A stretch of DNA of 64,000 bases, from NCBI RefSeq assembly GCF_041296385.1, contig NW_027184063.1, positions 1,488,001-1,552,000 on the forward strand. Direction: 5' to 3'. This DNA is from Aphelocoma coerulescens (taxonomy: Eukaryota > Chordata > Aves > Passeriformes > Corvidae). The position numbers were made by a program, and so were the translations under genes. Below, in pieces: positions 30,175-40,893 of this stretch (position 1 is its first letter; every line of letters starts with the position of its first letter). The notes below the pieces were generated by a model. That model had not been told where the DNA came from, made no database searches, and worked only from the letters and a program-made list of their open reading frames with translations.

Positions 30175-30450
30175 TGTTGCAGTGGCGATACTGTAACACG
30201 CCTATATCAAACCAGGAGTCCCGTGGAAAAGAAATACATATAGACGGATTCTTGATAGATGTTTCAGAGATGTTTATTTCCCCAGCCGCATGGCCGGGCT
30301 CTGCCCAGGAACTGTTACAGGCAGGAGGAACCGAGGGTCCTTGCCTGCGCAGGAAACACAAACCAACCCATGGGGAACAAGGCTGACCAGGGGCAGGGAA
30401 ACCCCGTGTCTCCCCTCAGGGCTACATGGCGGGGGGAGGAGACCCCGACA
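30175..30450 (-). repeat. 5' LTR of cold-shock element B
   Basis: 276 bp, same termini as the 3' LTR; shorter mainly through a gap near the U3 start. The following AAATGGTGGGGAATTG on the minus strand occupies the primer-site position; its tRNA is not identified. Confidence 0.87.
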
Positions 30451-30603
30451 GACATGTACTTATGGCTAGCTTCCACAGAAAAATTATTAAATCAAACAGC
30501 ATGGTCTTACTGCTGTACCTCAATACAAAAGTGATTCAAACCAAAATGGTTTTGATTTTTTTCCCCCTATTCCACGTGCCCCTTAAGTTGGGTGCCAAAT
30601 TTA

Positions 30604-31207
30604 TGTCTTGGTTTTGGAGACAAGACTTCAGGAGGAAACACTCTGGAATGAGTGTCTCCTCCAAAGGGAAAAGGACCTCCCCATTTCCTCCACCAGTAAG
30701 ACAAGTGGGTCACAAGAACGTAAAGTGGGAAAAACCCCAAACTGTTTATTAACACCAAACAAAGCAGGGTAGAACAGGGGAAACAAACCCCGAAATACAA
30801 CAAATTCCTGGAGAGGGAACAGACACACGGGCTCGGACCAGCCGGGGACACCCCGCGGGCCCGCTGGGGCCACCCTGCAGGCTCCCCGGACCAGAGGGAA
30901 GGGAAGGGAAGCAGTGAGGCAAGGGGGAGGGAAGGGAAAAAGAACAAGAAAAACCAACAGAACCTTCTTCCAGCTAGCCACAACACCAAAAACCCAAGGA
31001 GCCGCACAACGCCCCCGGCGAACTCCCTACAAGGCCCTGTCGAGACCCCGGAGCCCCTGAGCCGTTGGGCTCTAGCCGTTGAACTGACCCTCACTCACGT
31101 CCTGTGGCTCTGGCCCCACCCCCAGGTCCATCCTAAAGACACAGCGTCCTTGGGCATTGAGCGGAGGGTTAAGGAATAAAGCAGCCTCATAACATCACCC
31201 CAGGACA
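30604..31207 (-). repeat. ERVL 5' LTR, left arm
   Basis: 604 bp; minus strand TGTCCTGGGGTGATG...CCAAGACA. It abuts MHC class II beta exon 2 at 31208. The following TTTGGCACCCAACTTAAGGGG may be a decayed tRNA-Lys1,2-type primer site. Confidence 0.8.
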
Positions 31208-32010
31208 GTGTTCCAGCACCGGGCCTGTTTCTCCCCATACAGTGTGTCCCCCACGCAGTGCCCCACATTGCTGTCCAAGTGCAGGAGCTGCTCCAGGCTG
31301 GAGCTGAACCTCACCACAAACCCCACCTGGTCGGTACCATTAATGAAACAACAGTTGGACTTTACCATGTGCTGGAAGAGCTCTGTGTATGCAGGACACA
31401 GGTGAGGGGGTGCCCCCCCAGCAGCCCCCAGCACCCCACAGCAAGCCAAGAGCTCAGGGGGCCACCCCAGATCCCCACTCCACAACCCCTGGCTCCACGG
31501 CCTCCATGGGACCTTCCTTCCTGCAGTCCCACCCTCATTTCCACCCTTTTTCTCTTTTCTCCCCTCCTTTCCTATCAATCCCCAGCTGCCAGCCCCTTCC
31601 CCCATCAGTTTGGGGGTCCCAGTCCCCCCTTTTAACCCTTTCCCAACCCTTTTCACACAATCCTACCAATCCCCGGCCCCCTCCTGCCCAGTTTTGCGAT
31701 CCCACCCTTCCATTCCCCAATTTCTAAGCTTTCCCATGCCTCTCCCATCATCCCCCAGTCCTCAGCCTCCTTCCCATTCTGTCTTTAGGGGGTCCCACTC
31801 CCCCTCCAACTCATTTTATGGGTCCCACACACCCATTTTCCCTCCTCTCCCCACTTTTCCCACCATACCCGCACTCCTCTTCCCACCCCCTCTCAGCTCA
31901 CCTGAGAGCTCCATGCCTGTAGCCGGGGGGCTCGCAGCACCACCAGTGCCACCAGTATGGCCCCAGCTGCCCCATCCCAAGCTCTGGGCAGGTGCTGAAA
32001 CCTCCCCTCT
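31208..32010 (-). pseudogene. Truncated MHC class II beta gene, left arm
   Basis: Class II beta chains present peptides on antigen-presenting cells. The exon 2 start is at 31382 after a CAG acceptor; 175 bases of the beta-1 domain remain, reading LFQHMVKSNCCFINGTDQV then DTLYGEKQAR.WNT, before the ERVL LTR cuts it off. The upstream exon, with a hydrophobic ILVALVVL signal segment and a GTGAG donor, lies at about 31905-32000; the signal-peptide frame appears shifted near its end. The rest of exon 2 and exons 3-6 are not in the window. Confidence 0.82.
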
Positions 32011-32469
32011 CTCCCTTAATTCTGCTCCCGGGGGGCACTGGAGCGGAGGGGGCCCAGGTGGGGAGGTCTGGGTGCAGCAGATCTGCCTGGCACCTGGGCA
32101 GTCATCAGTGAGAAAAGCTCAGAGTGGCTAAAAATTATTTTGTGACTTCTTTGGTTGGCTGAGGAAAGGCCCAGGAGCTGAGATAAGGACCAGGAGAGCT
32201 CCTGCCCTGATCACCAGCACGGAAAACCAGACCCATCTGGGGACAGGGATTGCATTTCTTAGCAATGAAATCAGAGCATGAGAATGTGAAGTGAAATAAA
32301 TCTCCCAAACATCCTCCTCCCACAATGGGGATCATCTGGAACAGGGGTCACCAGGTCTCTGCCCAACGGGGGTCACTGTGGATCACCCGACATGGATCCT
32401 CTGCTGCGAGATGAAGTTGGAGCAGTGCACAAAGCTTTTCCTGCACTCGGGGCACTTGCAGGGCTTCCC

Positions 32470-33714
32470 TTACTGGTGGCTCCGTTGGTGTCTGGTCAAG
32501 TGAGAGCTCCTGGAGAAGCTCTTCCCACACTCGGGACACTCGTAGAGCCTCTCCCCGCTGTGGATCTTCTGGTGGCAGAGGAGACTGGAGTTTTGGCTGA
32601 AGCTCTTCCCACACTCAGAACACTCGTAGGGCCTCTCCCCGGTGTGGATCCGCTGGTGGCAGCTAAGACTATAGCTATGGCTGAAGCTCTTCCCACACTC
32701 AGAACACTCGTAGGGCCTCTCCCCAGTGTGGATCCTCTGGTGGCAGCTAAGACTATGTCGCTGCCTGAAGCTCTTCCCACACTCAGGACACTCGTAGGGC
32801 CTCTCGCCGGTGTGGATGCGTTTGTGCCTGATGAGGTGGGAGTTGCTCTTGAAGCCCTTCCCGCAGTCGGGGCAGTGGAAGGGCCTCTCATCTGTGTGAA
32901 TCCGCTGGTGCAGGAGAACTCTGGAGCTGGTCTGAAACCTCTTCCCACATTCGCCACACTCGTAGGGCCTCTCGCCAGTGTGGATCTTCTGGTGGTGAAT
33001 CAGGCTGGAGCTCTGTCTGAAGCTCTTCCCACATTCCCCACACACATAGAGCCGTTCCCCAGTATGAATCAACCGGTGTTGGATCAGGTTGGAGCTCTGT
33101 CTGAAGCTCTGCCCACATTCCCCACACACGTAGGGGCGTTCCCCAGTATGGATCAACTGGTGGTGGATCAAGTTGGTGCTCCGGCTGAAGCTCTTCGCAC
33201 ATTCCAAGCACTTGTAGCGTTTCTCCCTAGCGTGACGCTGCTCATGGACCACCAAGGCTGAATGCTGGCTGGATCTCTGGCCACCTTCCCGGTGCAGGGT
33301 GGGTCTTTCCTCCTCACAACTCCCTGGGCTGCGTTTGCAGCCCCTCGTCCTGCACGATCTCCGGTGGTTTTCCTCCCCGTTGGTATCCTGCACTGTGGAG
33401 CTGCTCAAAATGGCCTCTTCCACCAGGTTCTGCTGTGGGGATTTGTCCTCCCTGGGCTCCATCCTCAGTTCCTTGTCTGGGGGAGGAAGGACAAGGAGAG
33501 GATGGGATTTGCCTCCGTGCCACAGGGAAGGGGAAGGAGATCCCCCCCGTCCGTCACCGGCAGGACGGCCTTGGCAGTGGGGTTGTCCTGCAGCCGGGGG
33601 TGATGCTGGGCTGGGAGATGGGGCAGGAGAGAGGGGGAAAGGGGCAGGGACTTCCTCCTCACCTGCCTGGGTGTCATGGGGCATCTTCCTCTTTCTCACA
33701 GCCTTCGCCTCCAT
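32470..33714 (-). CDS. C2H2 zinc-finger protein, nine fingers (left-arm copy)
   Basis: Probable sequence-specific DNA-binding nuclear protein of the avian poly-zinc-finger expansion. Two coding exons: 33714-33663 ([17 protein letters not shown]; donor GTGAGG) and 33476-32470 (acceptor CCCCCAG), giving 352 residues. The N-terminal region is acidic/basic with no KRAB or SCAN domain seen. Nine C2H2 fingers follow with TGERPY-type linkers; one linker reads TDERPF and one SGERLY. An upstream acceptor at 33740 suggests a further 5' exon. Compared with the right-arm copy it has two extra fingers. The position matching the right copy's AATAAA (near 32258) reads AGAAATG, so polyadenylation may differ. 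Confidence 0.9.
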   Translation of the reverse strand: MEAKAVRKRKMPHDTQAGEEEVPAPFPLSPAPSPSPASPPAAGQPHCQGRPAGDGRGGSPSPSLWHGGKSHPLLVLPPPDKELRMEPREDKSPQQNLVEEAILSSSTVQDTNGEENHRRSCRTRGCKRSPGSCEEERPTLHREGGQRSSQHSALVVHEQRHAREKRYKCLECAKSFSRSTNLIHHQLIHTGERPYVCGECGQSFRQSSNLIQHRLIHTGERLYVCGECGKSFRQSSSLIHHQKIHTGERPYECGECGKRFQTSSRVLLHQRIHTDERPFHCPDCGKGFKSNSHLIRHKRIHTGERPYECPECGKSFRQRHSLSCHQRIHTGERPYECSECGKSFSHSYSLSCHQRIHTGERPYECSECGKSFSQNSSLLCHQKIHSGERLYECPECGKSFSRSSHLTRHQRSHQ

Positions 33715-33740
33715 CTGGCCAAGGTTTGGGAGTGGGAAAT

Positions 33741-35834
33741 CCTGGTTTGGAGGGAAAAACAAGGTGTGAGTGTGTTGGCTTAGGGGTTGCTCCTGCCCAT
33801 GTCCTTCTCTAGAAGTCACCGGGCATATCATGACTGTAAAATCCTCTCAAATACCGTGCTGGATTGAACTGGCATGAGAAATGAACCCCACTTATCTGCC
33901 CCAAGAGAGATGAAGGTGGGAGTTACAATTCACCAAAGAGATGACAAGAAATACCATGATACAGCTGTAACCCACAAAGGCTGAGTATAACCAGGCACCC
34001 TGGGACAAGAGCAGAACGGTGGTGCTTAGTTCCTGTGCTGAGCACCACCTCGTCCCCCTGCATGCAAAACAAAAGGAAAGAAAACAAAGCCTGTTGGTCG
34101 CAGTGGTAGACACACTTTCCTGTCCAAGTGATGGGTGCAGTCTTGTCGACAGCAGTGGCCACAGTCCTGTTGGAGTTCTGCTCCTGCCCTGGATCTCTTG
34201 AGTGTTGCCAGAAGGCCCCAAACCCAGATTTTATATGCTCAGGTTCAGGTGGGAAATGCTTAGCCCCTCCCCCAGGGCGGGCAGTTTCACGATAGATAGA
34301 TGTCATCCTGGGAGTCATGGGATATTTTGGGAGCCTTGATGGTCTCAGTCCTTGCAGCTGCCCATTGTGCTGGGGCCATTCAGTCCATGATGGCCCATCA
34401 GCAGAGGTGAGCCCTCAGGCTGGGTGGGACTGTGCTGCTGCTACCCCCGAGGGAGTTATCACAGCTGAGTCATTGGTGTTCAGAAAAAGAAACACTGCCC
34501 TGCCTCCCAGGGTTTGCCTCTCCTTCCTTATCTCATTTAACAGCCAGCTCCTCATAGCCTGAGGGGTTGGGGGTGCACTGGGCAGCTCCTGCAAAGGACC
34601 CATCATGAACAGCTCATCAGAAATGAGATAAGGGGAGTGGAATGCACAGTTTGGTCTCACCCACAGAGGGCTAAAGTGGCACCCTGCTCCTGTCAGCAGC
34701 ACAGGCTGGCAGGGAGATGGCATTGTAAGGTCTTGCTCCACTTGGCTTTCAGCCCACTAACCCACGGGAAGGGTCCCTTCCCACCCCAATCCTTCCGGGC
34801 TTCTGGCAGGGACTCGCTTGCCTTTCCTTCCTCCCTCTGCTTCCAGCTGGGAATGTGCTGGGAAATGTCCAGCAAAGCAGCCTTTGCTGTCTGCTCTGGG
34901 AGCCCACCCAGCTGCTGCACCTTGTCCCCTGGCCCTGCACAGCTCCCGTGGGAGGCACAGCAGGACCAGCAAAATGCAAGCCTCAGGAATGCCCCTCTGG
35001 CATCCACGGCATGCCCTCCAGGCATCTGGAATTCCAGTTCCCAGCAAGGAGAAGATGTTCCTGCCCTTGAAGGCAAAGCTCTCAGGAAGGAGCCAAAAGC
35101 CAAGTGCTGCAAGATCTTCCAGTGACATTTCACTGCCAGCCTTCATCACCTCATCCATGGTTGTTTTAGCTGGTGGATTGGGAACAAAATCAGGGGAGGG
35201 CCTTTGGTGGGAGCTGCCCTGGCTCCAGAGAGACACTGAGAGACAAACAGAGCAGGCAAAGAAAGGCAGAAGAGGAAGGAGAACACAAATACAATCAGCT
35301 GAGAAGGTGGCACTCTGGAAACCAGACCAGAACTGACTGAAAATGAATGTGACAGAAAGAAAGAATTTGGAATTGTGATTTCCTATCAAAATACAATTTC
35401 CTGCCTTTCTCACAAACCTCCTCCTGCTGTCATTCAGCAGGGCTTTCACCAAGTGCTCTGCTGGGAGTGGATGTTCCAGGCTGCAGACACAAGGAAACCC
35501 GGAATGGGCTTCTTCCTGCTCCTGGGGAGTTTGACATCCTCAGCCGAGGAGATGAGGAGGCAGCAGAAGAAAAGGGCAGCTGGGGTTCACCCTTCCACAG
35601 GAATAAGAGGGGGAAAGTCTCTCGTCCTCTCTGTCTCTGCTCCCACAGGGATATGAAGGCTGATCCCAGACCCCCAAGGGTCACATTCAGGGCTGCCTTC
35701 CTGGAATGCTCGTGTGGATTGGAGGGGCAGCGTGGCAGCACCCGGATCTTGGACCACCCAGCTGCCCCCCCAAGTTTAGTTTCTCTGTCCCTCTCCTACC
35801 TGGGGAGTCCCGGGGCGGTCTCCAAGCCTCTCTT
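33741..35834 (-). other. Upstream block of the zinc-finger gene; unassigned frame
   Basis: Present in both arms (right copy about 47760-49830). It contains ATATAAAATC (about 34231-34240 on the complement), which could be a TATA box. It also holds a frame open for about 230 codons in both arms (34757-35452 here) with an internal ATG in good context beginning MDEVMKAGSEMSLEDLAALG. I do not recognise the product; the frame lacks an ATG at its start and may be non-coding. Confidence 0.35.
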
Positions 35835-37140
35835 GTCTGGGAATGATTCGGGGGTGGGGATGGTCTCTGTCCCTCTCACCCCACTCAGTGCCTGGTGAGG
35901 GTCTCTGTCCTTCTCCCCTTGGGATCCTCGGGAGGTGCTTGTGTGGGTTTGGGGGTGTCTGTGTCGCTCTCACCCCAATGGTGCTTGGGCTGGGTCACCC
36001 CAGGGGTGAGAGGGACAGAGACTCCCCCGGCCTCCCCAGGTATGAGAAGGTTGGAGAGCCCCTGAGCGCACTCAGCAGTGTGAGGGACACAGAGCCCTTG
36101 GTCCCCAGTCCCGCACAAGCATTCCCTGGGGCAAGAGGGATGGAGATGCCTGAGCATCCCCAAGGGTGAAAGGGACAGGGACACTGCCTTGGGAATGCCC
36201 TGGAGTGAGAGGGACAGGGACAACCCCACCAAGCCCCTCCCCAGCATCCCCCAGGGAGAGAGGCACACAGACCCCTTGAGCATCCCCTGGGTGCCGGACA
36301 AAATAAACTTGGCAGAAATCAAACTTAACTCTACCGAAAATGCTTGGAGGAATGTTTGCTCTTCCCACAAGCCACTTGTGATGAAAACGCAAACAAACCC
36401 CAACCATGAATGATCCGACAGCCCAAGCAGTTATGGTGGCAATTCAAAGGTCCAGCGGTTCCCGCACAGCTCCAGCTCAGCTGCTGGCAGGTTCCTGTAA
36501 AAGAAAAGTGAATGTTCGGCCCAATACAGATGATTTAAAGGAAGGATAAACTCTGTGTAGCTGTCACAGAGGTGACAGGGATGAAGAGAAAAATGATTCT
36601 CATATTTGGCAAACGGCCCCAGCCTGTGAAAGAGAAGAGGGGGGAGAGCAAGGGCGTGACAGAGACAGAGACCTCCCCTGGGGAGGGGCGAGTGTGACAC
36701 TGTCCCCTGTGTGTGTGGCCTTCCCGGGGTGGGGGTTTCACAGCGGAGCCAGTCTGGGTAAGGGGGGTGGTGTTCACTCCCCCTGGGCTGGGGTTACCCC
36801 ACACCCCCAAACTCTCCTCCCGCCCCCTTGGTTGGGGGATGGGGGTGCAAACCTGGCCTCAGCAAATGGGTCTGGGGGCTGGGGCCTCCCCCAGCCAGGG
36901 CTGATTTTCAGGACAGCTCTGGCCTTGGCTTTCTGGTGGATTCATTCTCCTCCCTCAGCCTTGTTTCCTCCTCCCTAGACCTGAGATCCCTGGCTAAGAG
37001 TCCCCCTTTCCCTGATCTCAAGGTTCCTTAGCTAAACTTGCAGCTCAAAGTTCCCCTCAGGAGGCACATTCAGGGACAGGGGGTGCTTGGGTGGTGGCAG
37101 CTCCTTTATACAGTTCTGCCATAATGGGCAAAAAGCCCTT
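35835..37140 (+). repeat. Minisatellite block A, copy 2
   Basis: Near-identical to 1-1320 in the same orientation, and the palindrome partner of 46640-47716. No gene identified. Confidence 0.75.
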
Positions 37141-38462
37141 CATGACAAAGTCTCAGCTGAGAACCACAACATTTCAGTCTCTCAGCAGCCCCCAGAGCAT
37201 TCCCGGTGTTGCCAGATGTAAAATCCTCTGTGCCAGGTGGGCTCCCACAAGGCTCATTCCTCAAACCTGTCTTGGGGCTGAGTCAGGGATGCAGTATCCC
37301 ATGATGGTTTGTGCTTAGCGAGTGGGAACCTTCTGTTCCCGTGGTGTTTTGTTCTGTTGTGCTCTCTGTATTTTATAGTAAAGACCTGTTCCTCCTTTTC
37401 CTGCATTTTTGCTTGGGAGCCCTGTAATTTTGGAATTGGATCCAAGGGGATCATCGGGGCACTGCTGGGCCCCATGGAAGCAAGGGGCCAGTGTGATTCT
37501 GAGAGGCCCCATGGATCCAAGGAGACCATTGTGCTCCTGCAGGTCCTCATGGAATCGCAGAGTCCATTGTGACACTGCTGGGCCCCGTGGAGCCAAGGAC
37601 ACTTTTGTGACACTGAGGGACCCCGTGGAAGCAAGGGAACCTGGAACAGCTCTGGCTGGCTTGGCCTCCTGGTGGCCACCTGACAGCTCCAGCTGATCTT
37701 GGAATGTTGAGAGTCGCTTCTCATCTGCCCCTGGAGCTCTGGGGCTCTTTGTTTTCCTTCCTATGGAACAGATCCGTCCTTCTCCTCCAGCGGCCCATGG
37801 CCAAAACTGAGATTCCTCTTCCAAATTGCTGTGTATCCAAGGACTGTTCCCAGATGAAACCTGCCAGGACAATCAGCTCTACCGGGCTTGGCCTCCCAGG
37901 GACACCCTCTCCTCTGCCTTCATGACACTGAAGTAAGTCTGTTTGGCGTCAGGCTGTTCCACAGGCAATCCCGCTTCCTTCAGGACTGCTGTTGCCCCTG
38001 TGCCCACTGCCCCCCAAAAGAACAGGCTGCCCTGTGGGGGAACAAATGCTGCTTCTCCTGGGGAAAGCCTCAGCGAGGGCTCAGTTTGACATTGGTCATT
38101 GCGGTGACTGCAGGAAAGGGGCACCCCACCATGGGGTATTTCTTGGTCAGCTCCAGACATAAAGAGTGGGAAACTGTCTGAGACTCGGGTTGTGGCCTCG
38201 AAGGCACTACTGTGGTTTGCAGGGATCTGCAGGGCAGCACAGCCCTGGCAGTGCCCGGGAGTGGTCCCTTTGGAGGTGGTGTTGGATCTGATGGGGACAA
38301 GGAGGACTCTGTGGGGCTGGGGGTGGCCTTGAGACTCTCCATGGCACTGAGGGGGAGCTCCATAGATGTGAGTTGGTGTCTGGGGCTGAGGGGCCATAGG
38401 GGGTTGGAAGAGCTGTACCTGGCCAAGGGAATGTGTGTGAGGACAGCAGTGACCTCTTGGCC
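37141..38462. other. Inner palindrome segment D with short minisatellite
   Basis: 37480-37690 carries units of 'CCATGGATCCAAGGAGACCATTG', a relative of the GTTCCATGAG family. 37700-38460 pairs with 45459-46230. A frame continuous in part with an Arg/Ser/Pro-rich sequence (38070-38450 complement) is shifted relative to its partner, so I do not call a gene. Confidence 0.4.
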
Positions 38463-39978
38463 GGGGCTGCAGCCAGGGGTGGCCAGGGCTGTCCTGCAGA
38501 GCAGGGTCCTGCAGCCCAGGGCGCTGTGCTGGGACAGGGACTCTGCTACCTGCCAGGGGCAGCTCTCAGCCGGCCCGGGGAGCTGCTGCCAGCGCTGGGC
38601 GAAGAGCTGCGGGGGGAAGGACTGACCCTGAGCAGGGCAGGTGCTGCTGCTGAGAGCTGCTGGCTGGGGCAGGGCTGCTCCCAGCTCCAGACCAGCATGG
38701 ACACAGCTCTGGAGGCACTTCCCAAAAGAAGGTAAGCCAGGGAATGCTGTCAAGATCAGGAGCGCTCCTGAGCGTGTTTGGATTTCCTGCTTGGAGCAGG
38801 CTGGGAAGGTTGCGGGATGAGAGAAGCAGAACAGGAGTTGGAATCCCAGAATGACAGAACATTCTGAGTCTCTGCTATTGTCCTTGTTATAGTTATTATT
38901 ATTACTCCTCTGACATTGTCACTGCTATCTGGTGCTCTCAGGGGGGCTCTGGGATCTTCAGCAGCGGAGTCAGGCTCTGCCCTTGGGATTCCTGCCAGTC
39001 AGGGCTGTCCATGGGAATGGGGTGTCCAAGCTTCCCTGTGCCCTGTGGGGCTGTGGGCAAAGCAGTCCATGGGAAAGGGGAATGAGCTGAGCCTCCCTCC
39101 CTGAGATACCATCGTGGGTACACCCATGGCTCTCCTCACTGTGTCCTTCCAAGCTCTGAGCTGCCCTCCTGGGTGCAAATCTGTGCCAGAGCCTCTCGGC
39201 GTGCCCTGAATGTCCCCCGGGGAAGTGCAGAGATGCCACAGCTGAGGAAATGCTGCTGGGTTTGCCAAGGGCAGCGTGAGTGTCCCTGGCAGAAGGGGGT
39301 GCTGAGACCTTGCTCAGAGACCTTTTCTCTAAAGTGAGACATTCAGGGATCCCTGTGCTCTGGGCAGGGTCTGGTTTATGCCAGGGTGAGCCGGGAGTGT
39401 GATTGTGCTCTGACTGCAGCCAAAGGGGCAAGCCTAGGGCAGTTGGGAACAAGCCCATGCAGCCCCTCAGCTTGCCCTGAGCCACAGGGAATCCTTTGCC
39501 TCTCACCTCTCTCAGTGGCAAAGGTGGAGTGCAGCAGAAATGCTGGGGATTTCTGACCTCAGAGAAGCAGGAATGATGTGTGGGTAGGAAAACCTTTCCT
39601 AAAACTCGCTCCTGCCATCCCTGTCCTGTGGAACTGAGAGTAAAACTGCTACCAAGCCTTTCTAGGAGGGAGTCCACTGACAAATCCTGACTCTCCAGCC
39701 TTGTCCCTCTGCCACACGGCCACAAACCCAGGGCAGTGGGGCAGGGATGGCTCCTCGACAGCCCCCAGGCACAGGCCTGGCTGCTCCTGGCACACTCAGA
39801 CAGCACAAGTGGAGCTCAGGCAGGCAACTGGGTGAAGGTTTTCCCAGAGCAGGAACAAAGGTGGGGCAGTCCCAGTGGCACAGTCTGCAGGGAATGGCGC
39901 AGGTTTGGCTCCAAGCAGCCTGTCCTGACTTGTCACTGTCCTTTCTCCATGAACAGGTGCCCATGGCCAGACACAGCA

Positions 39979-40893
39979 ATGTCCAACAGCAGCTCCATCA
40001 GCCACTTCCTCCTGCTGCCATTGGCAGACACATGGCAGCTGCAGCTCCTGCACTTCTGCCTCTTCCTGGGCATCTCCCTGGCTGCCCTCCTGGCCAACGG
40101 CCTCATCATCAGCGCCGGAGCCTGCGGCCAGCACCTGCACAGCCCCATGTTCTTCTTCCTGCTCAGCCTGGCCCTCACCGACCTGGGCTCCATCTGCACC
40201 ACTGTCCCCAAAGCCATGCACAATTCCCTCTGGGGCACCAGCCACATCTCCTACACAGGATGTGCTGCTCAGGTGTTTCTGATTGTCTTCTTTCTTGGAA
40301 CACAGGATTTCCTCCTCACCCTCATGTGCTACGACCGCTATGTGTCCATCTGTAAAGCCCTGGGCAGCAGGCCTTGTGCCCACATGGCAGCAGCGTCCTG
40401 GGCCAGTGGCTTTCTCACTGCTCTGCTGCACACGGCCAATACATTTTCTCTGCCCCTGTGCCAGGACAACGCCCTGGGCCAGTTCTTCTGTGAAATCCCA
40501 CACATCCTCAGGCTCTCCTGCTCCGACACATACCTGAGGGAATTTGGGCTTCTTGCTTTTAGTACTTTTCCTTTTTTGGGTTGTTTTGTGTTCATGCTTT
40601 TCTCCTATGTGCAGATCTTCAGGGCCATGCTGAGGATCCCCTCTGAGCAGGGCCGGCACAAAGCCTTTTGCACGTGCCTCCCTCACCTGGCCGTGGTCTC
40701 TCTGTTTCTCAGCACTGGCACATTTGCTCACCTGAAGCCCCCCTCCATCTCGTCCCCATCCCTGGATGTGGTGGTGTCAGTTCTGTACTCGGTGGTGCCT
40801 CCAGCCCTGAACCCCCTCATCTACAGCCTGAGGAACCAGGAGCTCAAGGATGCCCTGAGGAAAATGATGACTGTCTCTTTTCAGAAGCAATAA
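39979..40893 (+). CDS. Olfactory receptor, OR14-like
   Basis: Odorant-sensing class A GPCR expected in olfactory neuron membranes, single exon, 304 residues from the ATG preceding SNSSSISHF. Marks: N-glycosylation site NSS near the N-terminus, SPMFFFLL, MCYDRYVSIC after TM3, KAFCTCLPHL in TM6, PLIYSLRNQE in TM7. A 6-residue in-frame gap (HYGTLL in the left copy) falls in intracellular loop 2, just after the DRY region. The TM1 GN motif is AN. The frame is otherwise clean, so it may be expressed, but the loop deletion could impair coupling. The frame extends upstream to 39736 without support for an earlier start. Confidence 0.92.
   Translation: MSNSSSISHFLLLPLADTWQLQLLHFCLFLGISLAALLANGLIISAGACGQHLHSPMFFFLLSLALTDLGSICTTVPKAMHNSLWGTSHISYTGCAAQVFLIVFFLGTQDFLLTLMCYDRYVSICKALGSRPCAHMAAASWASGFLTALLHTANTFSLPLCQDNALGQFFCEIPHILRLSCSDTYLREFGLLAFSTFPFLGCFVFMLFSYVQIFRAMLRIPSEQGRHKAFCTCLPHLAVVSLFLSTGTFAHLKPPSISSPSLDVVVSVLYSVVPPALNPLIYSLRNQELKDALRKMMTVSFQKQ

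Larger units (their letters stand above)
28215..30450 (-). mobile_element. Cold-shock element B: non-autonomous LTR element
   Basis: About 2.24 kb with two LTRs and 6-bp GACATG duplications at 28209-28214 and 30451-30456. The organisation is identical to element A (Gag-like N-terminus, GC-rich linker, cold-shock domain, no pol) but the sequence is clearly diverged, so the two are separate members of one family. The insertion sits at the presumed start of ERVL gag. Confidence 0.88.
18400..31207 (-). mobile_element. ERVL-like (class III) provirus with five nested insertions, left arm
   Basis: Minus-strand provirus: 5' LTR 31207-30604, gag, protease, RT, RNase H, integrase, a purine-rich tract, 3' LTR 19447-18400. 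No env is visible. Nested in it are a solo LTR in the 3' LTR, cold-shock element A in integrase, a 1.38-kb LTR in early pol and cold-shock element B at the gag start. The two LTRs are clearly diverged, and the outermost flanks (AACAC before the 5' LTR, CTGGT after the 3' LTR) do not match. Either the insertion is old with a lost duplication or the ends come from different elements. Confidence 0.8.
14462..38462 (+). repeat. Left arm of a large imperfect palindrome
   Basis: This arm is repeated in inverted orientation at about 45459-62801. Paired landmarks in order: LTR 14547-14917 with 62345-62716, LTR 17405-17955 with 58888-60181, ERVL 3' LTR 18400-19447 with 57382-58445, ERVL 5' LTR 30604-31207 with 52179-52765, MHC exon 31208-31382 with 52004-52178, zinc-finger gene 32470-33714 with 49858-50918, and minisatellite block 35835-37140 with 46640-47716. 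By eye 17095-17325 differs from its partner at about one site, whereas the zinc-finger and ERVL coding parts differ more. The outer edge lies inside a retroviral env tail; the inner edge lies near a GGCC-rich stretch. The left arm is longer because it keeps ERVL gag-pro and two full cold-shock elements. Confidence 0.9.

Noticed and set aside
18400..31207. Claiming a target-site duplication for the ERVL provirus
   Set aside because: The flanks AACAC and CTGGT do not match, so no duplication is reported.
32392..33261. 289-codon plus-strand frame opposite the zinc-finger exon
   Set aside because: A periodic shadow of the 84-bp zinc-finger repeat.
39796..40731. 311-codon frame antisense to the olfactory receptor
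   Set aside because: Shadow of the conserved receptor frame; composition follows the sense codons.
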